Shown piece by piece: positions 1-8,701 of a stretch of 64,000 nt of DNA (position 1 is its first letter; every line of letters starts with the position of its first letter). Origin of the DNA: Thermogemmatispora sp042408735 (GTDB taxonomy: Bacteria > Chloroflexota > Ktedonobacteria > Ktedonobacterales > Ktedonobacteraceae); the NCBI RefSeq assembly GCF_042408735.1, contig NZ_JBHOQV010000137.1, positions 1 through 64,000 of the forward strand, in the 5' to 3' direction. Both the position numbers and the translations under genes were made by a program. The notes under the pieces were generated by a model that was not told the origin of the DNA, searched no databases, and was given only the letters and a program-made list of their open reading frames with translations.

Positions 1-894
1 GGTCGCCGTGAACTGGCGTTGCAGAGCTGTCTTGTAGCCCGCCGTGGCGTAGACGTCGAAGTTGCTCAGCACTGACTGGCCATTGATAGCCACATTGAAG
101 ACGCGCTTCCCGGGGGCCTGGAAGGTCAGCTCAGCCCAGTCCAGTTTGACGACATAGAGGGCACCCGCCGTCAGACCGGGGATTGTATACGTAAACGAGC
201 TATTCCAGCGGCAGGACTGCCAGACGGCCTGCGGGGCGGGATTGCTCAGGCCGCTGGTGTTGATGGCCGTCGAGCTGTCGCTATACTGGTTGCCCTGGTT
301 GTAGTCCGTATCGGCTACAAAGCTGCCGACTGCCCCGCCGCCAGCGTTGATCGCCAGCACCAGTGTGCCTGTAGGGGTGGGAGTCGGGGTCGGCGTGCTG
401 GTGGGAGTCACCGTCACCGTCGGAGTGGGCGTGGCAGTGCCGCCCGAGGGCTGCCAGATCTCAATGCCGCTGATGAAGGGATTATCGGCCCCTCCCTGCG
501 TAAACGAGATGACGATCTGGCCGCTGCTGTTGGCGGTCGCCGTGAACTGGCGTTGGACGGCCGTCTTATAGCCTGCTGTGGCATAGACGTCGAAGCGGCT
601 CAGGACCGTTGCCCCGTTGATCGCCACGTTGAAGAGGCGCTGGCCGGCAGCCGTCCAGGTCAGCTCGGCCCAATCGAGTGCCACCGTGTAGGTGTTGCCC
701 GCGCGGAGATTGCCGATCGTGTACGTAAAGGCACTATTCCAGCGGCAGGACTGCCAGACGGCCTGCGGGATAGCCTCGGCCACCAGGCTTGTATTGATGA
801 CTGTCGAAGTATCGCTATACTGATTGCCCTGGTCGTAGTCCATATCGGCCACAAAGCTGCCTGCCGCGCTCCCACCGGCGTTGATCGCCAGGAC
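1..894 (-). repeat. Tandem malectin-domain repeat, 534-bp period
   Basis: The segment near 1-360 and the segment near 535-894 are the same module 534 bp (178 codons) apart, with long runs of identical bases around the conserved stretches encoding AVWQSCRWN and FDVYATAGYKTA. Both copies are preceded by a TP-rich linker. The second copy runs off the window, so further copies may follow. Confidence 0.8.
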
Positions 895-2856
895 CAGCGT
901 GCCTGTGGGGGCTGGTGCAGGCGTTGGGGTCGGGGTGGGAGTTGGTGTTGGCAGGGGAGCTGTTGGTGAGGGTGAGGGCGTGGGGGTCCCCGTTGGGAAG
1001 CCACAGACTTGCGAGCTGGGACTCCAGCCCGAGTTTCCGCTTCCCAGCGTGATGTTCCATGACCCGCTGCTCTCGCAACTCTGCACGCTGGCCACCGTCA
1101 GCCCACTGGCCGTCACGTTGCTGGCCGAACCCGTGATCTGACTCACCTTGTTCGAGAAAGCGAACTCGGCCCCGTTAATGTTCACCCCGTTCAGATTCAC
1201 CGTACTGATGGGGTTGCCGCCATCGAAGGAGATGGCCATATACTGGCTGGCATCGATCTCCACGTTCGAGACCGTGAAGGTCGCATTGATGGCCCCGCTA
1301 TCGGCCCAGAACATCAGCGCTCCGAACTGCTGAATGCCTTGATCACCGATCCCTGCCGTCTGCCGGATCGTATCGTTGCTGACCGTAGTAGTGCCGGCGA
1401 AAGGAGCAGTGGCGTTGCCAAAGTCCTCATAGTCCAGCATGATGCCGCCGCCGCGATACTGGGAGCCGGTCACCAGGTCGTTCGTAACGCTGTTGCCGTT
1501 GCCGCCGTAGATGGCAATGCCGTTGGCCAGGTAGGGCGACTGGACCGTATCGTGGTCAAAGGTATTGTTGCTATCGCCGGTGGCCGGTACGTTGTCGGTG
1601 GCCGACCACATAGCCAGGCCATCGTCACCGGTGCCGCGGATGATGCTCTGTGTGACGCTGGAATCCGTCACATTGCGGTGGAAGTTGATGCCATCAGCCA
1701 GAACGCTATCGATGCGGCAGCCCGTTACCGTAAGACCACTGAACGGGCCATCGAACCACATACCAACCTTGGTATGTTCAATCCAGATGTTCGAGATCGT
1801 CGAATTGTTCAGTGAACCGCCAATCCCGTTATCCTGGAGGCAGTCGATGCGGTTTGTAATCTGACCTTCGATAGCGAAATTCGACAGCGTCACATTGGAG
1901 CTGGTGCGACCATCGTAGGCGTCGTAGCCATAGACGCCGACGCCCGTCCCGTTGCCCACGGGTGCGCCCGTCAGGACCGTGTACCAGGGACCGGCCCCCG
2001 TCATCGTTACCTTGTCGACGAGCAGATGGCTGGTCACAAGATAGGTCCCCCTGGGCAGCCAGACCGTTTTTCCCTGGGCCGAGGCATCATTGATGGCCTG
2101 CTGAATGGCGCTGGTCGCGTCGACCTTGCCGGCGGGATCGGCATTATAGGGAGGATCAGTCACCGAGAGCGAGCCAGCGGGCTGTGTCAGCGGGGCTGGC
2201 ACCTGCTCGAAATCGGCCACGTCAATGGCGTACCAGGGCGCCGTATTCTCGGGGTCGACCTGCAGCTTCACTGTCGTGCCAGCGCTCATCTGGGGCAGCA
2301 ACAGATGTACCTCATCAAACTGGTGGTGCGGCGTACCGCCAGGGGTATCGTTCCAGTCGTTAGCATTACAGTTCGAGAAGTTCGGCTGCCCATAGAGCCA
2401 GCTATACTTAGAGGTCAGAGTCAGCTCCTGGGACTGCTTCACGCCATTGATATAGATGCTCAGCGTCGCCGTGATGCCGCCGCCGCTGGCGGAGTCCGGA
2501 ATGCTATAGCGCAGATTCAAAGCGTTGGCAGGCTGAGTCAGCGTGAACTGCACGTACTGGCCGCTGGTCAGCAGCACCGCCTGGCGATCCACAGCGTCGG
2601 AAGCCAGGCTACCGAGCGTGAAGTCTGGCCCCAGAATGCTCCCGTTGGTCTTCGCCTGATGAGCTTCCATCTCGACGTAAGGAAGTGTGGCCCCGGCCCC
2701 GCCGGTCACGGCCGCGCTGCTGGCCTGGGCTGTGCCCGTCAAGCGCCACATCATCAGGAGTGTCCCCAGGCTTCCCAGAACCAGCACAAGCGCCGTAAGC
2801 AGGAGTCCCAGCCTGCGACCTGGTCCGACAAAGACATGCTTCATTGCATTCTGCAT
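1..2856 (-). CDS. GH87-like alpha-1,3-glucanase / mycodextranase with tandem malectin domains (3' partial)
   Basis: This is a secreted beta-helix glycan hydrolase read on the minus strand; the reading frame stays open to the window edge, so the C-terminus is missing (952 codons present). The start is the ATG at 2856, six bases after AGGAGGT. Residues about 10-45 form a signal peptide, about 60-175 a CBM35/CBM6-like beta-sandwich, and 180-600 a right-handed parallel beta-helix. The motifs ADGINF and GTGDDGLA place acidic residues at D388, D411 and D412. The 23-residue spacing equals that of the three catalytic aspartates known for GH87 alpha-1,3-glucanase. Two TPTP-rich linkers (about 618-650 and 809-834) lead into two malectin domains, which bind di-glucose units in other proteins. 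It lies downstream of a sugar ABC operon on the same strand and probably supplies it with alpha-glucan oligosaccharides from fungal walls, mutan or nigeran. Exact linkage specificity is inferred. Confidence 0.82.
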   Translation of the reverse strand, partial: MQNAMKHVFVGPGRRLGLLLTALVLVLGSLGTLLMMWRLTGTAQASSAAVTGGAGATLPYVEMEAHQAKTNGSILGPDFTLGSLASDAVDRQAVLLTSGQYVQFTLTQPANALNLRYSIPDSASGGGITATLSIYINGVKQSQELTLTSKYSWLYGQPNFSNCNANDWNDTPGGTPHHQFDEVHLLLPQMSAGTTVKLQVDPENTAPWYAIDVADFEQVPAPLTQPAGSLSVTDPPYNADPAGKVDATSAIQQAINDASAQGKTVWLPRGTYLVTSHLLVDKVTMTGAGPWYTVLTGAPVGNGTGVGVYGYDAYDGRTSSNVTLSNFAIEGQITNRIDCLQDNGIGGSLNNSTISNIWIEHTKVGMWFDGPFSGLTVTGCRIDSVLADGINFHRNVTDSSVTQSIIRGTGDDGLAMWSATDNVPATGDSNNTFDHDTVQSPYLANGIAIYGGNGNSVTNDLVTGSQYRGGGIMLDYEDFGNATAPFAGTTTVSNDTIRQTAGIGDQGIQQFGALMFWADSGAINATFTVSNVEIDASQYMAISFDGGNPISTVNLNGVNINGAEFAFSNKVSQITGSASNVTASGLTVASVQSCESSGSWNITLGSGNSGWSPSSQVCGFPTGTPTPSPSPTAPLPTPTPTPTPTPAPAPTGTLVLAINAGGSAAGSFVADMDYDQGNQYSDTSTVINTSLVAEAIPQAVWQSCRWNSAFTYTIGNLRAGNTYTVALDWAELTWTAAGQRLFNVAINGATVLSRFDVYATAGYKTAVQRQFTATANSSGQIVISFTQGGADNPFISGIEIWQPSGGTATPTPTVTVTPTSTPTPTPTPTGTLVLAINAGGGAVGSFVADTDYNQGNQYSDSSTAINTSGLSNPAPQAVWQSCRWNSSFTYTIPGLTAGALYVVKLDWAELTFQAPGKRVFNVAINGQSVLSNFDVYATAGYKTALQRQFTAT

Positions 2857-2997
2857 CAGATACCTCCTTTCTTATCCTCTCCCCGCTCTCAAGAGAGACG
2901 GGGTGCTTCCCCCAGGCCCTCCCCTTGTGAGCGGGCGAGCAGAGAGCTAGCACCGGCCTCCCTTCTGCCTTCGCCGTCCCTGTCCCCTCTCTGCTGG

Positions 2998-4008
2998 CTA
3001 GCCCTTCAGACCGGTCAGATTGACACCGCGGATAATTTGCCTCTGGAAGATCAAGAAGAGCAGAACGGGCGGAAGGCTGGCGAAGACCAGGCCGGCCATC
3101 AAATAGCTGAAGGGCAAATTAGCGTTGAGGCTCGACTCGTGGTAGAGCGCCACCATCAGCGGCTGCAGATTGCTATTCGAGAGGACCAGCAGCGGCCACA
3201 AGAAATCTTTCCAGGAAGCGATCACGGTAAAGATCGAGATCACCGCCAGGGCCGGGCGCGAGAGCGGCAGCACGATGCGCGTAAAGACCTGCCAGTTGTT
3301 GGCCCCATCCAGGCGTGCGGCCTCGACCAGTTCGCTGGGGATCGTATCGAAGAAGCCTTTCAGAACCAGAATATTGAAGGCATTCGCCGCCTCCGGCAGC
3401 CAGACTCCGGCCCAGTTATTGATCAGGGAGACATGGATCAGCGGTAGATCGCTGATATTGACGAACTGGGGGATCAGGTAGACGACCGAGGGCACCATCA
3501 AAGTCGCAAAGAAAGCAAACTGAAGCACCCCCTTGCCCCGCAGAGGTAGCTTCGAAAGGGCGTAGGCAGCGGTCGCAGAGACCAGCAACTGAAGCAGCAC
3601 CGCCCCCGCTGCCAGAATCAGCGAATTCCCCAGATAGAGCGGCAACTGCAGAATCTGCCAGGCATTGACGTAATTGCTCCACTGAGGATGAGCGGGCCAG
3701 AAGGTTGGTGGCCTCTGAAAGATCTCCACATTCGACTTCAAAGCTCCGCTGGCCATCCAATAGAGCGGGCCGAAGGTCGTCACCGTGGCCGCCAACAAGA
3801 GCAAGAAGACGCCCCAATAGAGCAGGCGCACCAGCGGGCGGCGCAGCATCAAAGGCGAAACCAGTGAGCGCGCGCTGCTCGCCGTCGCCTCGCCAGCGGA
3901 GCGGCGTCCGCGGGGCCAGAGCCGGCGGAACCGGGTCCCGAGCCTCCTGGAGGAGGAAGGCTGATCCTCCTCCTGCGCAGACCAGCGTTCGAACCAACCC
4001 ATCGTCAT
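2998..4008 (-). CDS. Carbohydrate ABC transporter permease, MalG-type
   Basis: One of two inner-membrane subunits of a binding-protein-dependent sugar importer. The protein is 336 aa, with a long basic, serine-rich cytoplasmic N-terminus of about 60 residues before the first membrane span and then about six spans. The EAA loop that docks the ATPase is clear at about 229-248 (EAARLDGANNW then LPLSRP). The C-terminus ends in the GLKG typical of MalG proteins. The ATG at 4008 follows AAGGAG, which lies inside the last codons of the upstream permease; the two genes are 3 bases apart, so translation is probably coupled. No ATPase gene is present in the operon, so a shared MsmK/MalK-type ATPase elsewhere must energise it (inference). 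Confidence 0.92.
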   Translation of the reverse strand: MTMGWFERWSAQEEDQPSSSRRLGTRFRRLWPRGRRSAGEATASSARSLVSPLMLRRPLVRLLYWGVFLLLLAATVTTFGPLYWMASGALKSNVEIFQRPPTFWPAHPQWSNYVNAWQILQLPLYLGNSLILAAGAVLLQLLVSATAAYALSKLPLRGKGVLQFAFFATLMVPSVVYLIPQFVNISDLPLIHVSLINNWAGVWLPEAANAFNILVLKGFFDTIPSELVEAARLDGANNWQVFTRIVLPLSRPALAVISIFTVIASWKDFLWPLLVLSNSNLQPLMVALYHESSLNANLPFSYLMAGLVFASLPPVLLFLIFQRQIIRGVNLTGLKG

Positions 4009-4011
4009 AGA

Positions 4012-5025
4012 TCACTCTCCTTGCAGCAGGCGGCTGCTCAAGCGCATATAGACCAGAGCAAAAGCGGCCAGGACCAGGAAGAGCATGACACTCAGAGCGC
4101 TGGCCTCGCCGAAGTCCGCGTTCTGGAAAGCATAGGTATAGATCAGCAGGAGAATACTCAGAGTCGCGTGTTGGGGGCCGCCGCCGGTGATCGTAAACGG
4201 CTCGATAAAGACCTGCATAGTGGCGATGATCTGCAGGACCAGCATCAGCAGCAGCATCGGGCGCAGGCAGGGGAGCGTCACATGCCAGAGGCGGCGCCAG
4301 AAGCCGGCCCCGTCGATCTCCGCGGCCTCGTAGAGGGAAGCGGGCACTCCCTGAAGAGCGGCCAGATAGACCAGCATCGTCGAGCCGGCGGCGCTCCAGG
4401 TTGCCACCACCACCAGGCAGGGCAAGGCCGTCTGCGGATCTTCCAGCCAGAGCCGGCCCGGTAGATGAAGCAGGCCCAACAGCGCGTTCAGCAGGCCCGA
4501 ATCCGGATCGTACATCCAGCGCCACAGAAAAACTGTCACAATCGGGGGGAGCATGACCGGCAAATAGAAGGCCAGACGAAAATAGCTCTTCCCGTGGCGC
4601 ATCTCATTGATGGCCAGAGCCAGTCCCAGTGGCACCAGATAGCCGAAGAGCAGAGCATAGCCGGTAAAGGCCAACGTGTTGCGCCAGGCGATAGCAAAGA
4701 GAGGATCGGAAAGCACGCGGCGATAATTGGTCCAGCCCACCCAGGTGGCGGGATTGATCAGATCGACGCTCTGAAAACTCATCAGGAAGCCCAGCACCAC
4801 CGGATACCAGACAAAGAGCGCAAAGATCAGCAGCGCCGGCAGCACGAAGAGATAGCCCTGAACCTGGCGAGGCCACCACCAGCGCCTGCCTGGCCGTAAC
4901 AGCCTGTTTCTCCCCCTCCTCGAGGGTCCCCGCTCCAAAGGGCCAGACTGCCCGTCCTGGACCTGCGTTTGAGCCGGGGCACCAGCCGGAGAGAGCGACG
5001 ATGACGAAGACGAAAACAGCAACAT
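4012..5025 (-). CDS. Carbohydrate ABC transporter permease, MalF-type
   Basis: Partner permease of the importer, 337 aa from the ATG at 5025, which has GAAGAGGTG just upstream. A longer frame begins with GTG at 5097 but has no ribosome site. After a polar, serine/arginine-rich N-terminal tail of about 60 residues comes the first span (YLFVLPALLIFALFVWYPVV) and then about five more. The EAA loop (EAAEIDGAGFWRRL then LPCLRP) is intact. Located between the solute-binding gene and the MalG-type permease, all on the minus strand with short gaps, so it belongs to one transcript that probably ends with the GH87 gene. Confidence 0.9.
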   Translation of the reverse strand: MLLFSSSSSSLSPAGAPAQTQVQDGQSGPLERGPSRRGRNRLLRPGRRWWWPRQVQGYLFVLPALLIFALFVWYPVVLGFLMSFQSVDLINPATWVGWTNYRRVLSDPLFAIAWRNTLAFTGYALLFGYLVPLGLALAINEMRHGKSYFRLAFYLPVMLPPIVTVFLWRWMYDPDSGLLNALLGLLHLPGRLWLEDPQTALPCLVVVATWSAAGSTMLVYLAALQGVPASLYEAAEIDGAGFWRRLWHVTLPCLRPMLLLMLVLQIIATMQVFIEPFTITGGGPQHATLSILLLIYTYAFQNADFGEASALSVMLFLVLAAFALVYMRLSSRLLQGE

Positions 5026-5134
5026 ACGGCACCTCTTCAGCGGGCCGCGTGTGCGAGGGACTGAGAGACGCAGGCGCTGGCTTCCCTGCGCAGGCACGCG
5101 GCCACGCGGACTGGCAGACAGCTCGCTGGCAGGA

Positions 5135-6505
5135 TTAGGAGGAAGCCGACTGATCGAGAATCTGCTGAAACTGCTGTGCGGCCTGGTTAAGCAGCGTCTC
5201 GGGGTCGGCCTTTGGATCTGTCAGAACAGCCTGCATCACCGGATCGAGAGCGGCGTACATCTTCTGGGTCTGGTTGCGCGGCTCTGGGCGCAGCTGAAGC
5301 TGAGCGTTCATGAAAGCGGTGTAGTTCTCCAAAGGGACCGTTGCGTACTTGCGATAGAGGGCCGAAAGCTGCTCCTGAAAGGATCCCTGGAAAAGGACAG
5401 CCGTCGGCGCGCCCACCGCCTGGCCGGCAGCGGCCTGTTGGGCCAGACTGCGCTCAACAACGTCCAGATTGAAGTTGGAAAAAATCACATAATCGAAGGC
5501 CGCCTTGATCACCTCGGGAGCCGACTTCGGGTTGAAGACCCAGAGATTACCGCCGGTCAGGGCGGCGTTGCCCCCGTGCTGAGGCATTGGCCCGATCCCA
5601 AAGTCCTTCAGATTGGCCTGATACTGGGCCTGCAAGGCGTTGAGCTGGTCCGGAGCCATAACCACCATCGCCACCTTGCCGGTCGCCAGCAGCTGCAGGG
5701 TGTCGGCCTGAGTCAAGAGCTGCTGCTGGGTCATCGAGCGATCGCTGAAGCGCATGGCCTTCAAGAAATTGAGCACGCTCAGGCCCTGGGGACTGTTGAA
5801 GACGGCCTTTGTGCCATCGGAAGACTCCATATCGCCGCCAGCGGTGTACATCCAGTTGGTGAAATGCCAGCCGCCCTGGTTAGCCGTGCTGGTTTCAGCA
5901 AAGCCGGCAACCTTAGAGCTGGTCAGCTGCCTGGCGTAGCCGCGGAATTCCTCCCAAGTTGTGGGTGGCTTGTCGGGATCCAGACCCGCTCCCTGGAAGA
6001 GCTTGCGATTGTAGAAGATGCCCAGGACGTAGCCATTGACCGGAATCCCGTAGACGCGATCGCCACGGGTCACGATCGAAGCGATGCTGGGAATATAGTC
6101 CTTGAACGAGGGCCAGCTCCTGGCCAGGCTCGTGATGTCGGCTACCGCGTGACGGGCGATCAGAAGAGGGGGTTCGGTGAAATAGCTCTGGACGCCGTCT
6201 TCAAGCTGACCGGCGGCCAGTTTGGCGAAATAGGTCGTAGGATCGTAGGGATCGTTCTTGCCGACGATATGCTCCTGGGGATGGGCCTGCTCGAAGTCTT
6301 TGACCACCTGGTTGAAGACGTAAACGGCGCCCGGATTAGTCGCCGGAGGAAGCGTATTGACGGTGGCTGTCACCGTGGTGGTCGGGCTGCCGCCGCAGGC
6401 CGCCAACAGTTCCAGCCCTGCGAAGCCAGCACCCAGCGCGAGCGAGCGCTGCAGGAAGCGACGGCGGTTCAGGTGAGACCCTCTTGCCGCTAGTGGGGTG
6501 CTCAT
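5135..6505 (-). CDS. Extracellular sugar-binding lipoprotein (family 1 solute-binding protein)
   Basis: 456 aa substrate-binding protein of the sugar importer. The N-terminus has a twin-arginine motif (NRRRFLQ, about residues 13-19), a hydrophobic core and a lipobox LLAAC, so it is probably exported folded by Tat and then lipid-anchored. The rest has the features of the MalE/UgpB group (ITSLARSW near the hinge, GIPVNGYVLGIFYNRKLF, PPTTWEEFRGYARQL). The ATG at 6505 is preceded by AAGGAGG. It is the first gene of the operon and sits behind a LacI-type operator, divergent from a LacI regulator. The neighbouring GH87 enzyme suggests alpha-1,3-linked gluco-oligosaccharides as ligand; this is inference. 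Confidence 0.9.
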   Translation of the reverse strand: MSTPLAARGSHLNRRRFLQRSLALGAGFAGLELLAACGGSPTTTVTATVNTLPPATNPGAVYVFNQVVKDFEQAHPQEHIVGKNDPYDPTTYFAKLAAGQLEDGVQSYFTEPPLLIARHAVADITSLARSWPSFKDYIPSIASIVTRGDRVYGIPVNGYVLGIFYNRKLFQGAGLDPDKPPTTWEEFRGYARQLTSSKVAGFAETSTANQGGWHFTNWMYTAGGDMESSDGTKAVFNSPQGLSVLNFLKAMRFSDRSMTQQQLLTQADTLQLLATGKVAMVVMAPDQLNALQAQYQANLKDFGIGPMPQHGGNAALTGGNLWVFNPKSAPEVIKAAFDYVIFSNFNLDVVERSLAQQAAAGQAVGAPTAVLFQGSFQEQLSALYRKYATVPLENYTAFMNAQLQLRPEPRNQTQKMYAALDPVMQAVLTDPKADPETLLNQAAQQFQQILDQSASS

Positions 6506-6861
6506 AGGTTAACCTCCTTGTCAAATAGACACGATGTCTCTACGTCATGCCATACGGACGTCCTATCGAGGACATCCCCACACTGGCATGAACCTGGTCC
6601 CGGCTGAGCCAGAGAGGAAAGAGGCTTGACTGCGCCTGGCTATGCTGGCCCCATCAGAGGTTATTCAGCGCAAGCGGGCGAAAGCAAGGCGCGTGCTGAT
6701 TGAACGGATGAGGACGGCTCAGGATGAACGTGCTGGTTGGGGAGAAGTGAAGAGCGCCATAGCTGAGTGACCTCCTTAAGCGTATCTGTCGCTGGCAAAC
6801 GTTGGCAGGCACTGGCTCCCGTCAGGCGCTGACGAGCTGGGGTGAGCCGAGGCAACGTAAG

Positions 6862-6873
6862 GTTAACGTTTAC
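6862..6873. promoter_or_regulatory. LacI-family operator, ABC-operon side
   Basis: The sequence GTTAACGTTTAC has the central CG and near-dyad symmetry of LacI/CcpA-type operators. It lies 17 bases downstream of the minus-strand -10 box at 6891-6896. An 11/12 copy lies beside the divergent LacI promoter. Confidence 0.6.
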
Positions 6874-6890
6874 TCTGCCTTCTGAGGTAG

Positions 6891-6919
6891 AAGGTAACAT
6901 AGAAACAGGGGATTGTCAA
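6891..6919 (-). promoter_or_regulatory. Promoter of the GH87/ABC operon
   Basis: Minus-strand TTGACA (6914-6919), 17-bp spacer, then TACCTT (6891-6896). The -10 is weak but the -35 is perfect and the operator sits at a fixed distance downstream. The leader to the first gene would be about 375 nt. Confidence 0.5.
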
Positions 6920-7010
6920 GGGGAGGTGCGGGTACTCGTTTTCCTCGGCCTGGCAGGCTCGTGGGGCCGGATAGGCCTCCATCCTTCCCGGCGGCGGTTG
7001 GGATGATGCG

Positions 7011-7040
7011 TTGACACGAGCTGGCCGGGCATGGTACCAT
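7011..7040 (+). promoter_or_regulatory. Promoter of the LacI regulator
   Basis: TTGACA (7011-7016), 18-bp spacer, TACCAT (7035-7040). The operator copy begins 18 bases after the -10 box, which predicts autorepression. Confidence 0.55.
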
Positions 7041-7057
7041 TGAAACAACCTGTTTAA

Positions 7058-7069
7058 GTTATCGTTTAC
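7058..7069. promoter_or_regulatory. LacI-family operator, regulator side
   Basis: GTTATCGTTTAC matches the other operator in 11 of 12 bases and is placed at the same 17-base distance from its -10 box. Confidence 0.6.
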
Positions 7070-7125
7070 CTTTTGGGACAGGGGAGGGGTCGACACTGGA
7101 ATCAAAACGACCAAAGCGCTTAACA

Positions 7126-8172
7126 ATGGTGGAGATCGCCAGGCGCGCGGGCGTATCGACCACCACGGTCTCTAAGGTCCTCAATCAGCGGCCTGGCGTC
7201 GGCGAGAAGACGCGGGCCCGCATCCTGCGTCTGATTGAGCAGAGTGATTACGTCCAGAATCACGCCGCGCGTCATTTGCGCAAGGGACGCAGCGGCCTGA
7301 TCGATCTGGTGCTGATGCGTCTGGAGGGCGGCTACGATCTCGGCATCATGCAGGGTGTGCAGGAGGTCCTCGAAGCAAGCGGCTATCGCCTGGTGGTCTT
7401 TGCAACCAACGAGGACGAGACTACAGAGCGGCTCTGGCTCCGGCGTATCCTCGATCAGTCTAGCGATGGGGTGCTGCTCTTGCTTCCCTACGAGCGCGTC
7501 GGCATCGCCAATACGCTCTTAGAGCAGGGCATTCCTTTTGTGGCCATCGGGGATCGCAATGAGCCGACAACGGCTTTCCCGACGATCGGCTCGACGATCT
7601 GGCTCGGTGGCTATACGGCCACGGAGTACCTGCTTTCGCTTGGCCATCGGCGTATCGCTATCATCACTGGTCCGCTGCATCTGACGACTTCGCGGGCTCG
7701 CCTGGCGGGCTATCGTGAGGCGCTGGAACAGGCCGGGATCGCGGTTGATCCGGCCTTGATCTGTGAAGGGAGTTATCTGCTGGGCGACGGGATTCGGCAG
7801 ACGGAGGCCCTGCTTGATCTGCCGGATCCGCCAACCGCCATTTTCGCCGGCAATGATGCCCAGGCGGCGGGCGTCTATCAGGCGCTCTATCGGCGCCATA
7901 TTCGTATCCCTGAGGAAATGAGTGTCATTGGCTTCGATGATGTGACCTATTCAGCGCACATGGCGCCGCCGCTGACGACTATCCGCCAGCCTTTGGAGGA
8001 GATGGGTCGCATGGCGGCAGAGATGCTGCTGCGCCTGATCGCCGGTCAGCCCCTGGAGACCCATCATGTCGAGCTGGCAACCTCGCTGGTCATTCGTGAG
8101 TCGTGTGGGCCGCCGCGTCGGGGTCCACTCCGCAAGGGCCGGGAAGGTGGTGGCACTGGCTGCGGGGACTGA
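7126..8172 (+). CDS. LacI-family transcriptional regulator
   Basis: 348 aa from the ATG at 7126: an N-terminal helix-turn-helix (ARRAGVSTTTVSKVLNQR), hinge helix with HAARHLRKG, and a periplasmic-binding-protein-like effector domain ending with the usual TTIRQPLEEMGRMAAEMLL. The ATG has no ribosome site and would remove the first residues of the DNA-binding domain. In-frame codons upstream read LESKRPKRLT, matching how LacI proteins normally begin, and a CTG at 7096 sits 5 bases after GGGGAGGGG. No ATG, GTG or TTG exists upstream in frame, so a CTG start at 7096 is likely. It probably represses both itself and the divergent GH87/ABC operon through the two matched operators. Confidence 0.92.
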   Translation: MVEIARRAGVSTTTVSKVLNQRPGVGEKTRARILRLIEQSDYVQNHAARHLRKGRSGLIDLVLMRLEGGYDLGIMQGVQEVLEASGYRLVVFATNEDETTERLWLRRILDQSSDGVLLLLPYERVGIANTLLEQGIPFVAIGDRNEPTTAFPTIGSTIWLGGYTATEYLLSLGHRRIAIITGPLHLTTSRARLAGYREALEQAGIAVDPALICEGSYLLGDGIRQTEALLDLPDPPTAIFAGNDAQAAGVYQALYRRHIRIPEEMSVIGFDDVTYSAHMAPPLTTIRQPLEEMGRMAAEMLLRLIAGQPLETHHVELATSLVIRESCGPPRRGPLRKGREGGGTGCGD

Positions 8173-8701
8173 CCGCCGACGATCCCCGCGCCGGGCCTCC
8201 CCTCTACCTGTCTCCTTCCTGCCGGCCACGGCCAGGCTGCCCTGTTTGTTCCCTTTTCTCTCTCTGGCAGCTTGTTCGGTTGACAGCTCACACTCCTGCC
8301 TCTGGACGGTTGCTGACATCCACCTCCTGATACCTGTTGTTCAGCCGGGTCGCCGATAGACTTTTCTTCCGCTTCTGGGACCGAGGCCGGGGGAAGGTGA
8401 GTCTCTTTTGGGCGCTGGTAAGTGCCTGGAAACAGGTCAGGCTGGCCGCCTGAGAGAAGGAAGCTGGCAATAAATAAGCTTGCTGGTTGGATTGAAGAGA
8501 ATCCGCCAATTTTGGGAGAGGATTCTCCTATCGCTCTCAGCGTGCGGCCGCTTATACTCTTCTTTCTGGAGAGCGAGCGACAGAGGTCGGGGCCGACTCG
8601 CGGGAAAGGAAAAGGCTGGGCTGAGTGGCCCTGGCCTGACCTGGATCGTGGGTCGGCGAGCTACGCAGATCGACATCACCTTCGAGAGGAGCAAACCCAA
8701 G
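8173..8701. other. Gene-free stretch between lacI-type gene and aldo/keto reductase
   Basis: No supportable gene. A TTGACA at 8280-8285 lacks a -10 box at the right distance and a TATACT at 8553-8558 lacks a -35 box, so the reductase promoter is not resolved. Confidence 0.4.

Noticed and set aside
2026..3447. Long plus-strand open frame (473 codons) over the start of the GH87 gene
   Set aside because: It is the antisense of the GH87 gene and the next permease; no ribosome site, no domain, and low-complexity Q/R-rich translation.
3416..4525. Minus-strand open frame of 369 codons over the two permease genes
   Set aside because: Out-of-phase reading of the permeases, with alanine/glycine/arginine-rich noise typical of high-GC DNA.
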